Assembly: GCA_034401795.1 (NCBI GenBank)
Contig: CM067373.1
Coordinates: 42,237,142 to 42,301,141 of the forward strand
Direction: 5' to 3'
Origin: Chaetoderma sp. LZ-2023a
Lineage: Eukaryota; Mollusca; Caudofoveata; Chaetodermatida; Chaetodermatidae
DNA length: 64,000 nucleotides
Shown: positions 33,912-48,100 of the stretch, piece after piece
Position numbering within the stretch: the first letter of the stretch is position 1
Layout: every line of letters starts with the position of its first letter
Translations under genes and position numbers: made by a program
Notes under the pieces: model-generated
Seen by the model: the letters and a program-made list of their open reading frames with translations, nothing else
Database searches by the model: none
Told to the model about the DNA's origin: nothing

Positions 33912-36900
33912 GGGAGATACTGAGAATCCAGGGTCATATTTATATCTCTTGACTATTTCCTGTTTTCTATGATGATGTAGTAGTGTTTGTAATGTCATTA
34001 TTTGCCTGGATGAGTGAATTCCATATATGCTGTCCGGTGATCAGCATGGACACAAAGATGTACTTAGCTGAGTGGGCTTCAGCACCCCCTCCCAAATCCC
34101 TAATTTTGACTAATTCTGTGAAAACACACCCTTCCTAACTTTAGCCCCGACCCAGGAAAAAGAAATTTGGTGTTTTCCCTACTGCCTATCAGCGTTAACC
34201 ATTTAACACTTATATCAGCCAAAAAACCGGCTTCTGTAGTGGCCTTGAGAAATGTTCATTTGCAGACCAAAAGCAGACTATTTTTCTTTAATTTACCACT
34301 AGAATGACTGGCTCGATAACCGAGCCAGTCATTTCAATTGTAAATTTTCAAAAAATGGTATTCTCTTTGTCTGCAAATGGACATTTTCTATGAGAAAATT
34401 AAAAAAAAATTGAACAAATTTGAGGGTTAAGGATTGACCTTAAACCAGATCTTAGTTGTCAGACAAAGATTTTCAAAATAATTTGACTGGAAAGTAGAAA
34501 CTGTTGTTACCATTGCCATCTGACAGCAGCAGATTATATTTCAGATTCAAAGTGTCATAGATATTGAAATTGTTCACTCCTTGTTTTGTTGGGTATTATG
34601 TCCTACCTGTGCTTTGTCTATAGTATCCTATCAGGAGCAAAGTTACCTGGAAGATACAAACTGGTATGAATTCTTTTGCTTTTACAATGTTTGAATTTCA
34701 TAATACGAGAAAATTTGTTGTAAATTTTAGAATAACTCGTGTATTTTTCTATATCTTCATTCTGTGATAATGGATCATGTCCTCAGCTGGATATTGTGGA
34801 TAATATAACTACATTAATACATCAGAAACTGTTTTGTTTTTGTACCGCCTGAGAAAAGAAGTGAGACAGGTATCACCTTTCCGACATGTCCGACAGTGAC
34901 AGCGACATCAACGTTTAAGGTTTGCATTTAGCTAAATAACTGGCATATAAGTCCGATTTAGATACCTTACCCATTTTGTAAATAACCATTCTCACATGAT
35001 CAGGTATGACCATCACACGCTCAAGGTCACTGTATCCTTGGGGCAAAACTATAGTTTGAACATATTATTTTTGGGCTTATCAAAGTATTTCTGCTAATAT
35101 TTATGGATGGTTTAACCGTTACCACACTAATGACAAAATATTAAAATTTGTTGTAGACAGCAACACTGTCCACCTAAATTCTTGAAAAATGTACACCAGT
35201 TTTTTTGCTATTGACACAGTAAATAATAAAATATTGACATCAGAGTGCTAAGGGTTAATCATAATGGCACACAACTTGATTACATATGCCATTATGAAGC
35301 AGCATGATGATGTCAAGGTCAAACGTCAAGATCATGTCGAACTTGGTACAGAAATGTGTTTCTGATCTCTACCTTACGTTCTGTGTGCAAACAGAATATC
35401 ATACTTCATCATGCCTCAGGTGAACTTTGAGGAGATGAAAGGGTATTTTTAATTTAGTGGTCACGGTCAATATCATCTTGTATTATATAATATCATCACC
35501 ATACCATTTTGAAACCAAAATACACCTTAATTTATTTTATCAAATGAATTTGCTGTGAGCTCTGCTGGTTATCATCAAGGAGGAGGACAGGCAAGGCATT
35601 TCATTCTGTAGATTTTTTGTGATGAAATTTCTCTCCTAATTCTCCTATGAACACGTGCATGCACGCACATGCATACAGACATAAGTACACTCACACGCAC
35701 GCACATGCGTAAGCGCGTACCATTCACAACTTCATACACAGTATTGCACACAATCACGCACGCATGCATGTACAAGCATACTCATGTGCACACATGCACA
35801 CACGCATGCATTCATGCAACAATGTGCACAGACGTCAGTGTTAGCCCAAATATACCACACCCCAGTAGTCACACCCACCCACAATCAATTAAGCACCTAG
35901 AACACTGTCCCTCCCTATGTTGCACGCGCTCATACGTTTGTGTCAGCTGTCCATCCTATCCTCTTACACCTAACCATCAGCCTCACCAGACAGTCCACTA
36001 ACACTTGGTGTCCCGCATCTCACTCCATAGTGTGCAGTGTACTATCACTCCTAGTGTGTCCCACATCTCACTCTCGTGTACACTGTACTATCATGCCTAG
36101 TGTGTCCCACATCTCAGTCGCTATAGTGTACACTGTACTGCCATACCTAGTGTCCCACAATTCACTCACGATAGTATACGCTACTATCACACCACATCTC
36201 ACTCGCTATAGGGTACACTGTACCATCATGCCCCACGTCTCACTCGCTATAGTGTGCAGTGTACTATCATGCCTAGTGTGTCCCACATCTCATCCGCTAT
36301 AGTGTACACTGTACTATCCTGCCTAGTGTCCCACATCTCACCAGCTTTAATGTACAGTGTACTATCCTGCCTAGTGTCCCACATCTCACCCGCCATAGTG
36401 TACACTGTACTATCCTGCCTAGTTTCCCACATCTCACCCGCTATAATGTACAATGTACTATCATGCCTAGTGTCTCCTACATCTTACTCGCGGTAGTGTA
36501 CACTGTACTATCATGCCTAGTGTGTCCCACATCTCACCCGCTATAATGTACAGTATACTATCATGCCTAGTGTGTCCCACATCTCACCCGCTATAGTGTA
36601 CACTGTACTATCCTGCCTAGTGTCCCACATCTCACCCGCTATAGTGTACACTGTACTATCCTGCCTAGTGTCCCACATCTCACCCGCTATAATGTACAGT
36701 GTACTATCATGCCTAGTGTCTTCTACATCTCACTCGCTGTAGTGTACACTGTACTATCATGCCTAGTGTGTCCCACATCTCACTCGCTATAGTGTACCTT
36801 GTACTATCACACTTAGTGTCCCACATCTCACTCGCTATTGTGTACGCTGTACTATCACACTTAGTGTATCCCACATCTCAGTCGCTATTGTGTACACTAC

Positions 36901-39304
36901 TATCATACCTAGTGTCCCACAATTCACTCATTATAGGATAAACTACTATCATGCCTAGTGTGTCCCACATCTCACTCGCTATAGTGTACACTGTACTATC
37001 ACGCCTACTGTGTCCAACATCTCATTCACTATAGTGTACACTGTACTTTCACGCCTAGTGTCCCACATCTCACTCACTATAGTGTACATTATTATTGCGC
37101 CTAGTGTCCCACATCTCACTCGCTATAGTGTACACTGTACTATCACACCTAGTGTGTCCCACATCCCACTCACTATAGTGTACACTGTACTATCACACCT
37201 AGTGTGTCCTACATCTCACTCGCTAGTGTACACCGCACTATCATGCCTAGTGTGTCCCACATCTCACTCGCTATAGTGTACACTGTACTATCACGGCTAG
37301 TGTCTTCTATATCTCACTCGCTATAGTGTACACTGTACTATCAATCCTAGTGTGTCCCACATCTCGCTCGCTATAGTGTACACTGTACTATCACACCTAG
37401 TGTGTCCCATATCTCACTCGCTATAGTGTACACTGTACTATCGTAGCTAGTGTCCCACAATTCACTCACTATTGTGTGCTACATCTGACTCGTTATAGTG
37501 TACACTGTACTATTATGCCTAGTGTGTCCCACATCTCACTCGCTATAGTGTGCAATGTACTATCGTGCCGAGTGTGTCTAACATCTCACTCGCTATAGTA
37601 TACACTATACTATCATGCCTAGTGTGTCCCACATCTCACTCGCTATAGTGTACACTGTACTATCACACTTAGTGTGTCCCACATCTCACTCGCTATAGTG
37701 TACACTGTACTATCATACCTAGTGACCCACATCTCACTCATTATAGTGTACACTATATTATTGCGCCTAGTTTGTCCTACATCTCACTCGCTATAGTGTA
37801 CACCATACTATCACGATTAGTGTGTCCCACATCTCACTCGCTATAGTCTACACTGTGCTATCACACCTAGTGTCCCACAATTCACTCACGATAGTATGCA
37901 CAACTATCACACCTAGTGCGTCCCACATCTCACTCTCTATAATGTACACTGTACTATCACGCCCCACATCTCACTCGCTATAGTGTGCAGTGTACTACCA
38001 TGCCTAGTGTGTCCCACATCTCACTCGCTATAGTGTACACTGTACTATCATGCCTAGTGTCCCACATCTCACTCGCTATAGTGTACACTGTACTATCATG
38101 CCTAGTGTCCCACATCTCACTCGCTATAGTGTACGTTGTACTATCATGCCTAGTGTCCCACATCTCACTCGCTATAGTGTACACTGTACTATCATGCCTA
38201 GTGTCCCACATCTTACTCGCTATAATGTACAGTGTACTATCATGCCTAGTGTCCCACATCGCAGTCGCTATAGTGTACACTGTACTATCATACCTAGTGT
38301 CCCACAATTCACTCATTATAGTGTACACTGTACTATTTCGCCTAGTGTCCCACTCACTGTATTGTAAGTAACTACATTATCATGCTGAGGATATTTTACA
38401 CTCAGCAGGGAGCAGGATGGAGGGAACGGGAGAGTGAAGGAGGGTGCTATGGAGATTGAGGGATTGAGAGAGAGGGAGGGAGCGCGAGGAAGGAAGGGAT
38501 GGAGAGCTAGGGCTGGAGAGGGAGGGAGCACGAGGGAGGGAGGGAGATAGACGGAAGGAGCGGGACGGAAGAACCAGGAGGGAGAGGGGTGGGTGTGGGG
38601 GGGGGGGGGGGCGAAGGGAGTGTGTGGGAGCGTAGAATGGAAAGTGTCAGTGCGAATACAAAAATGATTGTTTTAGTAACATTTTTCCATTAATATTCCA
38701 ATGTGTGCTGCCCTCTCTTAATACTGGTTTGCCCCAATAGCATATCAATAATATACATATTTCTTTACAGAAATCATGTTTATTGTCTCATTCCATATCC
38801 CATTGACAGCCAATTTATGCAAAGGTGTGTCCCAGAAAAACAGTAAAGAGCAAGATGAACCAACAAACATAAAATGTTTGATTTCTTAAGCTCCGTCCTA
38901 ATAGCAATCTTTAACCCTTACCACTCTGATGTCAATATTCTATCTTTTATTGTGTCAATATCAAGGAAACTGGTGTATATTTTTCAACAATTTTGGTGGA
39001 AGATGTTGCTGTCTACGATAGCACCATCTTCCACCAAATTTGTTGAAAAATGAACGCCAGTTCATCTTTTAATTTACTTTGAAAATTTAAAGTTTTGACA
39101 TCAAGGTGGTACGGGTTAAAAACCAAAATGTTCAGGTAAATTTAAAATGAAACCAATATTTAACATGTGTATTTTCTTTAGCTTAAACGTATTTTATTGC
39201 ATATAACGCAGTGAGATTGAGGTGAATGTTCCGACAACTTACTTACCCTCCCTCCCTAGAATTCATTATACTGTACAGAGTATATATATTTAATAATAAT
39301 AATA

Positions 39305-39341
<37 letters not shown>

Positions 39342-42300
39342 GCCGCAAGCGGCGATGCATCGGGGTGGGGGGGGTGGCTTCGAGCGTAAATAGCCTCTTA
39401 GATTTGATCAAGTTGGATTAATGCTGTCAATTTTATTGAATTATGTGAGAAGGTTACAGTAGGAATCTTCTTTATCCGCCCAATCTATCGATCTTTGAAT
39501 GTGGTTTTGAAAAACAAACAATCGTGTGTCAACAATGGCAGTAAAAATAATATAAATGAAAATTGGGCCAGTTCTTCTTGAGAAGAAGACAATTCAATTC
39601 TCCAGTTGCTTTAGTATTGGTAATTTTGGCAGGAAAACGATCCAAGATGGCCGCCAAACCGTTCGTCCCACAGTATTGAAAATGGCAAATTTGGAATCAG
39701 AAGACTATGTAAAACCAATTTCGGCTTCAAATTTCAACAAATTAAAAGAATTCAAAATGGCTGCCAATCATGCTGAATTTTGATTGGTCGATGGCAGCCA
39801 TGTTCTTTGACGTCTCAATTTTCTCTTGAACAAACTATAATGCGCCTCAGTCCATAATCATATCAGCCAAATTTCGGCCCGATCCATTCAGCGGTTCTGG
39901 AGAAGAAGTCAACTAGGTCATTCAAGATGGCCATCCAAGTTTTCGGCCAATCAAATACCCTTGAACCAACTTGGTTCAGCGGATGCCCTAGATGATATTT
40001 CAAGAGTTTCGAATCAACAGCCAAGTGGTTTCGGAGGAGAAGATTTTTAAAAACGTTTCCCGAAATACTACAAAATCCAAAATGGCCGCCGGCCTAATAG
40101 GCCGACCAGCGCTGTTTGAACAAAATCAGGTCTCTATTACCTAACGATGCTTCCTGCAAAATATAATTGAAATCCACCCAGTGGTTTCCGAGGAGAAGGA
40201 ATTAAAAGTTTCCAATTGCTTTACTATGGGGGAATTTGGCAGGAAAACGATCCAAGATGGCCGCCAAAACGGTTGTCCGACAGTATTGAAAATGTCAGAT
40301 TTGGAATCAGAAGACCCAAAAACCAATGTAAAACCAATTTCGGCTTCAAATTTCAACAAATAAAAAAATTCAAAAGGGCTGCCAATCATGCTGAATATTG
40401 ATTGGTCGATGGCGGCCATATTTTTTTACGTATCACTTTCTATTGAATAAACTGTAATGCCCCTCAGGCCCTAATCATATCAGCCAAATTTCGGCCCGAT
40501 CTGTTCAGCGGTTCTGGAGAAGTCGTTTTCACGAAAACTAGATCATTCAAGATGGCCACCCAAGTTTTCGGCCAATCAAATTCCCTTGAACAACCTTGGT
40601 TCAGCCGATGCCATCGTTGATATTTCATGAGTTTTGAATCAATCCGCCATGTGGTTTCGGAGGAAATTTTTAAAAACGTTTCCCGAAATACTACAAAATC
40701 CAAAATGGCCGCCGGCCTAATATGCCGACCAACGTTGTTTGAACAAAATCAGATCTCTTTTACCTAACGATGCTTCCTGCAAAATATAATTGAAATCCAC
40801 CCAGCGGTTTCCGAGGAGAAGGCATTTGAAATTTCCAATTGCTTTACTATGGGGAATTTGGTAGGAAACGAATCCAAGATGGCGGCCAAACCGTTAATCC
40901 GACAGATTCCAAAATGCCAGATTTGAATTTCTCGACCCCAAAAACCTATATATGATCAATTTGGGCTTAAAATTCCATCAAATAAAAAATTCAATATTTC
41001 CGGCAGATGGCTTAATTCTGATTGGTCCAAACGCAAATCCGTGTTTTTCGAGCTATCGACTTCTCTTGAACAAACTTTTATGAGACCCACTCTCTGATGA
41101 TGTTCACCAAATTTCAGCTCATTCCCTTTAGTGGTTCTGGAGAAGATTTTTTAAAACGGAGGAAAAATTTCCGGAAATCCAAGATGCCCGTCAACCTATC
41201 TAGAAAATCATACCCATTAACACGTAAAACGTTTGCTCCAATAAGGCCCTCTTGCCAGCAAAGCTTGAATTTCATCCGCATTTTTGTCTTAGCGCTATCC
41301 ATGAACAAAAAAAAAGCACGGAATAATAAAAATAAAAATAAAAATAAACAGAACGAAAACAATAGGGTGCCAAGCACCAGCTTGACCCCCCTAATAATAA
41401 TAGCACCAGCTTGACCCCCTAATAATAATAGCACCAGCTTGACCCCCTAATAATAATAGCACCAGCTTGACCCCCTAATAATACTAGCACCAGCTTGACC
41501 CCCTAATAATAATAGCACCAGCTTGACCCCCTAATAATAATAGCACCAGCTTGACCCCCTAATAATAATAGCACCAGCTTGACCCCCTAATAATAATAGC
41601 ACCAGCTTGACCCCCTAATAATAATAGCACCAGCTTGACCCCCTAATAATAATAGCACCAGCTTGACCCCCTAATAATAATAGCACCATCCAAAGCGATG
41701 GTGTTGATTTTGATGGCTATAACCTCCAAATATAGCTTCGGTAAAAGAGACAATGACAAATTACACGAGAGCAAATAACGTGGAATTTACATTCTTGCGT
41801 TAGAATCTGTTTGTTTTTTGTATAAATGAATGGACTTTCGTTAATAGATGTTCATTTAGTACATCCGTTAGATCCGTACTGCCATGAAGAATGGCGTCCA
41901 GTGACGGAACTGGCAGTATTTGATGAAGGAAACTGACCAAATCTTCCCTTTCGTTTGCCCATTCGGCGCATTAAGAAAATAGTGAAAAGCCGTTTCAGGC
42001 ATTTGGCACTGAAGACAATTTGAATGGTCGAGTAAGTGGTAATGATATATCAACTATAGAAAATAACAGAAATCTGCAATTACTTCTGGAATAAGTAACT
42101 AACATGCACTACACACGTGTAATTGTCTTGGGGGGACTAATTTCCCATGCATAGATTGGACAGAATACTCAACCAATGGTGGCCAAGGGGATCCTGAATT
42201 TGATTTTATATAGACCATAAGGGATTCTATTTTATATCAGCATGTAACTGAACAAACTAGAGGCAGAGGTACTAACAAGGCAACAAGTTTAGACTTAATA

Positions 42301-43308
42301 TTTACAAATGAAGAAGGTATGATAGGGAAACTTGATATAGATGCACCTCTAGGTAAAAGTGACCACTCAGTCATAACAGTAGATTTCTATGCACATGTGC
42401 TAAACTCGGTTGAGCCCAAAGCAAGATATATTTATAATAAGGCAAATTATGAGCAAATGAAATGTAATTTAGACATTGATTGGGATATCATCTTGAAGGA
42501 TTTGGATAAAGAGATACAATGGGATATTTTTACAAACAAATTAAGAACAGCAGTAAAAGGCCGTTATTAAGCAGCGGGTTAAACAGAATAATAAAAAGCA
42601 CATGCTCCTTTTTAAACGTAAATTACTAAATTTGATAAAAGGCAAGTGAAGGCTCTGGGGAAAATACAGAATGACAGGTGATGTTGTAACGAAAACAGAA
42701 TATAACAGAGTAAGAAATCAGATCCGCAGTGAAACCAGAAAGACTGTAAAATTACATGGGCAACTATTACGGATAATCCCAAAAAGTTTTGGACATATGT
42801 AAGATCCAAGACAAAAACCAAACATGCAATTCCAGACTTATACACTGACAATAACCATAAGTACTTTACTTCTACAGATGTAGACAAAGCTGGGGCTTTA
42901 TCAAATTTTTTCTCATCTGTATTTATTATAGAACCTGATGGCGTACTACCAGAAATTGAGAAAGTGTCTTGCCCAGAAATAAATTCAGTAACTATCATTA
43001 CAGAGCTCATCAAGAAATATATGGAGAACCTGAAAACGTTCAAAATCCCCTGGACCCGACATGAGACATCCACGTATTTTAAAAGAACCTAAAGATATTT
43101 TAGTAAACCCTTTACTGATATTTTTTAAGAACTCGTTGAGTACTGGTATGCTACATATACAGTGGAAACAAGCCAATATAACTCCCATATTTAAGAAAGG
43201 AGACAAATAGTATGTAGGAAACTATAGACCTATAAGTTTAACTAGCATAGTATGTAAACTGTTACAAAGTATTATAAGAGATAGTATAATGATACATATG
43301 AAGGAGAA
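33912..43308. repeat. Near-identical tandem duplicate, unit 2
   Basis: It repeats 22320-33021 in the same order: MITE A (34197-34424), MITE B (35112-35258), 48-bp VNTR (36003-38364), GA-rich tract, MITE B (38911-39119), YY1-motif block (39341-41370), 28-bp minisatellite (41373-41684), antisense LINE end, and CR1 LINE. Differences are few, for example tcaaggtcac context g/c near 35027 and tttgcgg/tttgagg near 35423, plus repeat-length changes. Confidence 0.95.
39446..39579. other. ~133-bp segment present only in duplicate unit 2
   Basis: In unit 1, gaattatgtgagaagaagac is continuous at 29251. In unit 2 the same site holds about 133 more bases, beginning gttacagtaggaatc and ending at cttgagaagaagac. 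The word tgagaag flanks the extra segment on both sides. That fits a deletion between short direct repeats in unit 1, although insertion in unit 2 is not excluded. Confidence 0.8.
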
Positions 43309-44335
43309 CAAATTATTAAGTAAAAATCAATTTGGTTTCATCCCAGGTAGATCAACTTTATTACAGCTATTACATGTTATAGTCAAATGGACACAAATTC
43401 TCGATGGGGGAGGGACTGTTGACGTGGCTTATTTTGACTTTCTAAATGCCTTTGATAAGGTGCCTCATGGGAGACTAGTTCACAAATTAGCCCAATACAA
43501 TATAGGGCCTAAAATTGTAAATTGGATTAGAAGTAAATCATTTCTATCAGGCCGCAAACAGAGAGTCATAATTAACGAAGAATACTCAGAATGGAAACCT
43601 GTATACAGTAGAATCCTCCAGGGCTCTGTATTGGGACATATTCTCTTTATCTTGTATATAAACGACCTACCCAATTGTATAAAAAATGGCAGTGACGTAT
43701 ATTTATATGCAGACGACACAAAGTTGTTTCAGGAAATAAATTTCACACTAGATAGATTAAAAATGCAGTCAGATATATATTTGTTAGGGGATTGGTCAGA
43801 TACGCGGCTCCTACAATTCAACTCAGAGAAATGTAAATGCATGCGAATTGGTCAATCATCATTAGACGAGTACAGTTACAGATTAGTAAAAGATGGTAGC
43901 CTACACCTATAGAATTCACTAACACTGAAATAGATATTGGTGTTATGATTGATGATAAGTTGACCTTGTTGAAAAACATATTGTTGATAAGGTCAACAAG
44001 GCAAACATAATCATGGGAATTATCCGGCGCACATTTGTGCATTTAGACATAAAATTGTTCAAAACACTTTACACATCATTGGTAAGACCTCATGTCGAAT
44101 ATGCAAACCAGGCATCGGTCCTCATTATAGAAAACATATAGCCCTTCTGAAAAATGTACAGCGACGCGCAACTAAAGCAGTACCAGGCCTACCTATCATA
44201 CTTAAAGATGTTGTGAGGACTAGATACTCGATCGCTCTGATTAACTTGCCAATCATAATACAGATTCTCATTTACTAGAAGAACAAAATGCTTTTTAAAT
44301 TTTTGTAATCGACCCCGCCAAAGCTGAGATAAGCA
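42103..44335 (+). mobile_element. CR1-type LINE, longer copy with RT
   Basis: It continues the endonuclease text of unit 2 into a reverse transcriptase open at 43289-43912. RT words are NQFGFIPGRST (near 43325), VDVAYFDFLNAFDKVPH (motif A, near 43417), QGSVLGHILF (motif B, with H where P is usual), and YLYADDTKLFQEI (motif C, near 43700). The C-terminal words LVRPHVEYANQ and LKNVQRRATKAVPGL follow near 44080-44200 in other frames. Stops and frame changes make it a dead copy. A 95-base piece of its 3' part is repeated 900 bases downstream at the start of another LINE. The 3' end is not sharply defined. Confidence 0.8.
44115..44209 (+). repeat. 95-bp direct repeat, donor copy in CR1 LINE
   Basis: The stretch from tcggtcctcattatagaaaa to cttaaagat is identical over 95 bases to 45015-45109. 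Here it sits in its natural place, coding the LKNVQRRATK region of the CR1-type ORF2, so this is taken as the source copy. Confidence 0.9.
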
Positions 44336-44644
44336 TATAGCAACCACCTTGACAACCAAACGTTTTTAGCTATCGCTCTTAGAGTTGTAACGTCACACCG
44401 GGATGACACCAATTCCTGTTAGTCTAGATTATTATCGCGGAGAGCATAGCTATACACAGGTTTTTTCAGTTATCCCCGTTAGTTTCGCTTACTGCCGTTA
44501 GGTGGGAGTTATAGCCACTCCGACATTACACGCGTGAAAACGAAGTGAAGCGTAGCATCACGCCTCACGTCGCGTTGTATACAGTAGCCACCACTAGCCT
44601 TCACTGTATGGCGCGCGTAGAGACTGTTACAACATCAATGTTGC

Positions 44645-44697
<53 letters not shown>
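44210..44697. other. No gene; ends in (TA)n
   Basis: Sequence after the CR1 remnant contains no supported frame. A pure ta microsatellite occupies about 44648-44697 and is the site into which the Gypsy element is inserted. Confidence 0.6.
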
Positions 44698-44699
<2 letters not shown>

Positions 44700-45004
44700 A
44701 GACGATCTGCCCCTATGACATTTCGAGACATGCCTGCATGTCTTGTTATGTCATGGAGACAGGTGATTTCATTACCTATTATACCACGGTTTTACCAGTT
44801 TCTGTCAACATTAGTATGTCATTACCTGTTTTCCAGATAGCGGCTGTTACCTATAACACTTATCCATCATGTCCTCTGATATTTAGGGTTTATTTACCGT
44901 TTAGATAGGTTAATTCTTTATTAGATTGTCCTAGCGTTGCACAAATTGTGGGCGCATCCATTTTGAATAATTAGCACACAGTATTCTGGGAAGGACAACG
45001 GTGC
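44698..45004 (+). repeat. 5' LTR, first part
   Basis: It matches 60107-60413 with one base difference over 307 bases. It stops at ggtgc (45000-45004), which is repeated at 52007-52011 on the far side of the inserted LINE. Confidence 0.95.
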
Positions 45005-45014
45005 TCATATATAC

Positions 45015-45109
45015 TCGGTCCTCATTATAGAAAACATATAGCCCTTCTGAAAAATGTACAGCGACGCGCAACTAAAGCAGTACCAGGCCTACCTATCATA
45101 CTTAAAGAT
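45015..45109 (+). repeat. 95-bp direct repeat, captured copy at LINE 5' end
   Basis: It is identical to 44115-44209, exactly 900 bases upstream. In this copy it is read in a different frame and supplies the ATG and first 18 codons of ORF1. Homology ends at aaagat, where the LINE's own sequence appears to begin. Confidence 0.9.
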
Positions 45110-48100
45110 AATAAATAGCAGATTTGAGGAGCAACTTCTCAAGATTATATCCTATAGGCAGTCAACAGGGGAAACGACCGCAGTAGCCAAGAAAGGTGAC
45201 ATTCCTCTCAAAGGCATTACTAGAACAGCGGAGGATAATATCTCATGTCGAAAATGCAATAGACCTTGCAGGTCCAGAAGTGCATTCTGTACATCCGGAA
45301 ACCATTGGATTCACTACAACTGTGAAAAACTTACAAATAGTCAAATTAGTGAACTGGAGAAGTCTAGTCCGAAAGCAGAATACAGTTGTAAATTATGTCT
45401 TCCAGAAGGGGAACACACCACTGATATTAGGCCTGCAGCCTGTGCACCCGCAGTTAGCACATCTCCTCGGAGCAGCCATCTACATCCCTTGCAAGCTTTT
45501 ACTCTTGGAAACCAAACCTCAGCTCACTTAGATACCTCAGAAGCCCTTGATCTGTTACAAGAGAGAATTGATTCCAGGGAGACAGACAGTGATGCTATTA
45601 TGATTTGCAACAGTTGTAGCCGTGCCATTGAAAATGATCCTGAAATATGTACCTTATGCGAAGCCTATTGTCATTCGTTCTGTGTAGATGTGACAGGCGT
45701 ATCAGGAGCCTGTCTAGCTTGTGAAGCTACAGATCTACAGATCAGAGAGAGCAAAGCAGATAACCCAATCAAAAATGTGCTGGAAGGGAATAAATCGCCG
45801 GTGAGCGCTGAGAATGCACCAACTGATATAGACCTTTACCCAAGTAGACCGGTCAACGACTTAACTACAGTAGTCTTAGATGAGAATGGCGATATGGTAT
45901 TAGAGAAGGGAATTCCAGTGCAGAATGACACCATTTGTAACTCAGAACCCATCGATATACCTGAAATAGATCATGCACAACCCAGCGATATACCTGAAAT
46001 AGATCATACACCTGCGACTAGCCACGATAACACTGTGAGTTCCACAGAATTGCCGTGTACAGCAACATCGTCCAAGTACACTGATCATTCTTCAAACAAG
46101 AGTACTTCGGACCAGAATGATTCCGTGGCCTCAGTGAAATTGTCAGAGTTAAGAGCAAGAGAGCAGAACCTGAGGAAAAAAGAAACAGACGTGAAGAATA
46201 AGGAAAAAGAGCTTGGCGATGTGCGAAAGGACAGGATTAGACTTGAGTCATACTGTAAAAGGTTAGAAGCGCGTATTGACGAGCTAGTTCTAACAGTATC
46301 CACACTAGCCGCTAGATCAACCACTCCAACAAATAATGAGCAACAACAACCTAGCTTCACTCATTCTCAAACCACCACAACCTCATGTACAAGAGGTATG
46401 AGTGACATCCAAGACAAAATGATGCATCAGACCTTAGAGATGTTCAACAAAATGTGCTCTCTTATCATCAAACAATTGGAGAACCAGTTAGACAAACAGC
46501 CTACTGGAACTGAGAAGGAGCCTGAAGTATGTCGTAATAGGTGTAACAATCCATCGTGTAACTCATTCTCTTATCATCCAAACCCCATACAGAGTACGTG
46601 GGTTATTGGTCATGACAGGGCGCAGCCACCAACCGGTCAGCAGATTAGATACAGGGCCGCACAAGTACAAAACAACTCTGATTGTGTTACTAATACCGCT
46701 TCGACTAACCATTACTCATATGAAGGGGTTAATAGAGATCAACAGTCTCAAGAAGACCGAAGTCATGATAGAGCCAATAGAGTGCCTATAGAACGCATAA
46801 GAGACAGGTTTGCTTCAGGACAGAACCCTCAGCGGCATGAATATGCGAACTATCCAGCACTACTGACGCAGTCTAAATATGAGGGCATAAATAGATACCA
46901 ACAGGATCACGGTAATAGAATTCACTATCAGCATCAACTGGACATGCGTGCTGGCCCTAGGCAGAAGATAACCAAAGATAGTGTTCATCATTATGGAATT
47001 GTGACTAACTCCTATTCAGAATATGCAAAACGTCAGCAGCCTTCACCTGGTAACAAACACCAGCGTGTCCCTACAGAAGTTGTTTCACATGCATCGAGTG
47101 AAGTAAGACGAAACTTCCAACCAAGGAGTGCTGACCGCCCACACAATAGTAATGTCAGGGCACTGGACGGTAAACGGCAGCAACAATCCCAGCCAAGTAG
47201 GGTGTTTGTTAACCGACGGCAGTTCCAGTACAAGCATAATCTACCTAACAGGCTGATACATGTGAATTCACAACAACCAGCTGTTAAAGGTCGTGCAACT
47301 GAAGACCAACATGCAAGAAAAAGTACTGACCAGAGTAACCAACAAACTGTGTGTGGCCCGAGCACAACTAATCCTCAGTTTCTGTCAAACCATAAAATAA
47401 CGGGCCCACAGTCACATTATAGTGCTAGCCTAATGAAACAACGGTCACAGCAGCGACAACTGCACCCAAGTCAACAAATACCACCTGGAAGCATGACAAT
47501 GGAATCGCCACAGGCTTTTGATTTGACAAATCAGCAACTGCCAAATAATCCAGCCGTCCAACAGCTGGAGCCTATTAGGCTCACAGATGTCGGGTCATCT
47601 CCAGCCATGCATAGTGGGATAACTCATCAGTTACATCCACCACCTATCATGGTGCCCCAACACTTGTGTCCTATGATTATGTCAACTCGCCCACCACCAA
47701 CTACTATGGTGATGGCGCAGCAATGGTTAAGTAAAAAATACCCAGTGGCTAGTGATCAGGTGGGTGCTATTGGTCAACAACACCAAAGGCAGTTAAGACA
47801 GACCGGATCATATCTGCTGCCACCTCCCATGACTTACAACGGCCAGCAATGCCCACCTAGCTACACTCTGGGGACTCACCAGCAGCCGGTTTTGGTAAGT
47901 CATGGTGGTCACCCGCCTCTTGCATTAGCAACTAGAAAGAGTGATGACTCGTCAAAAATGAAGTCAGTAGTCAACCAGATATTACACACAGCTCTGAGTC
48001 AACAACCGACAGCAGCTCCAGAAAACAGTGATGGAGCAGGGACTTCAGATCAACCGCAGCCACCAGTCGCAAGTTGGACTATGTCTATACAATCACCATC

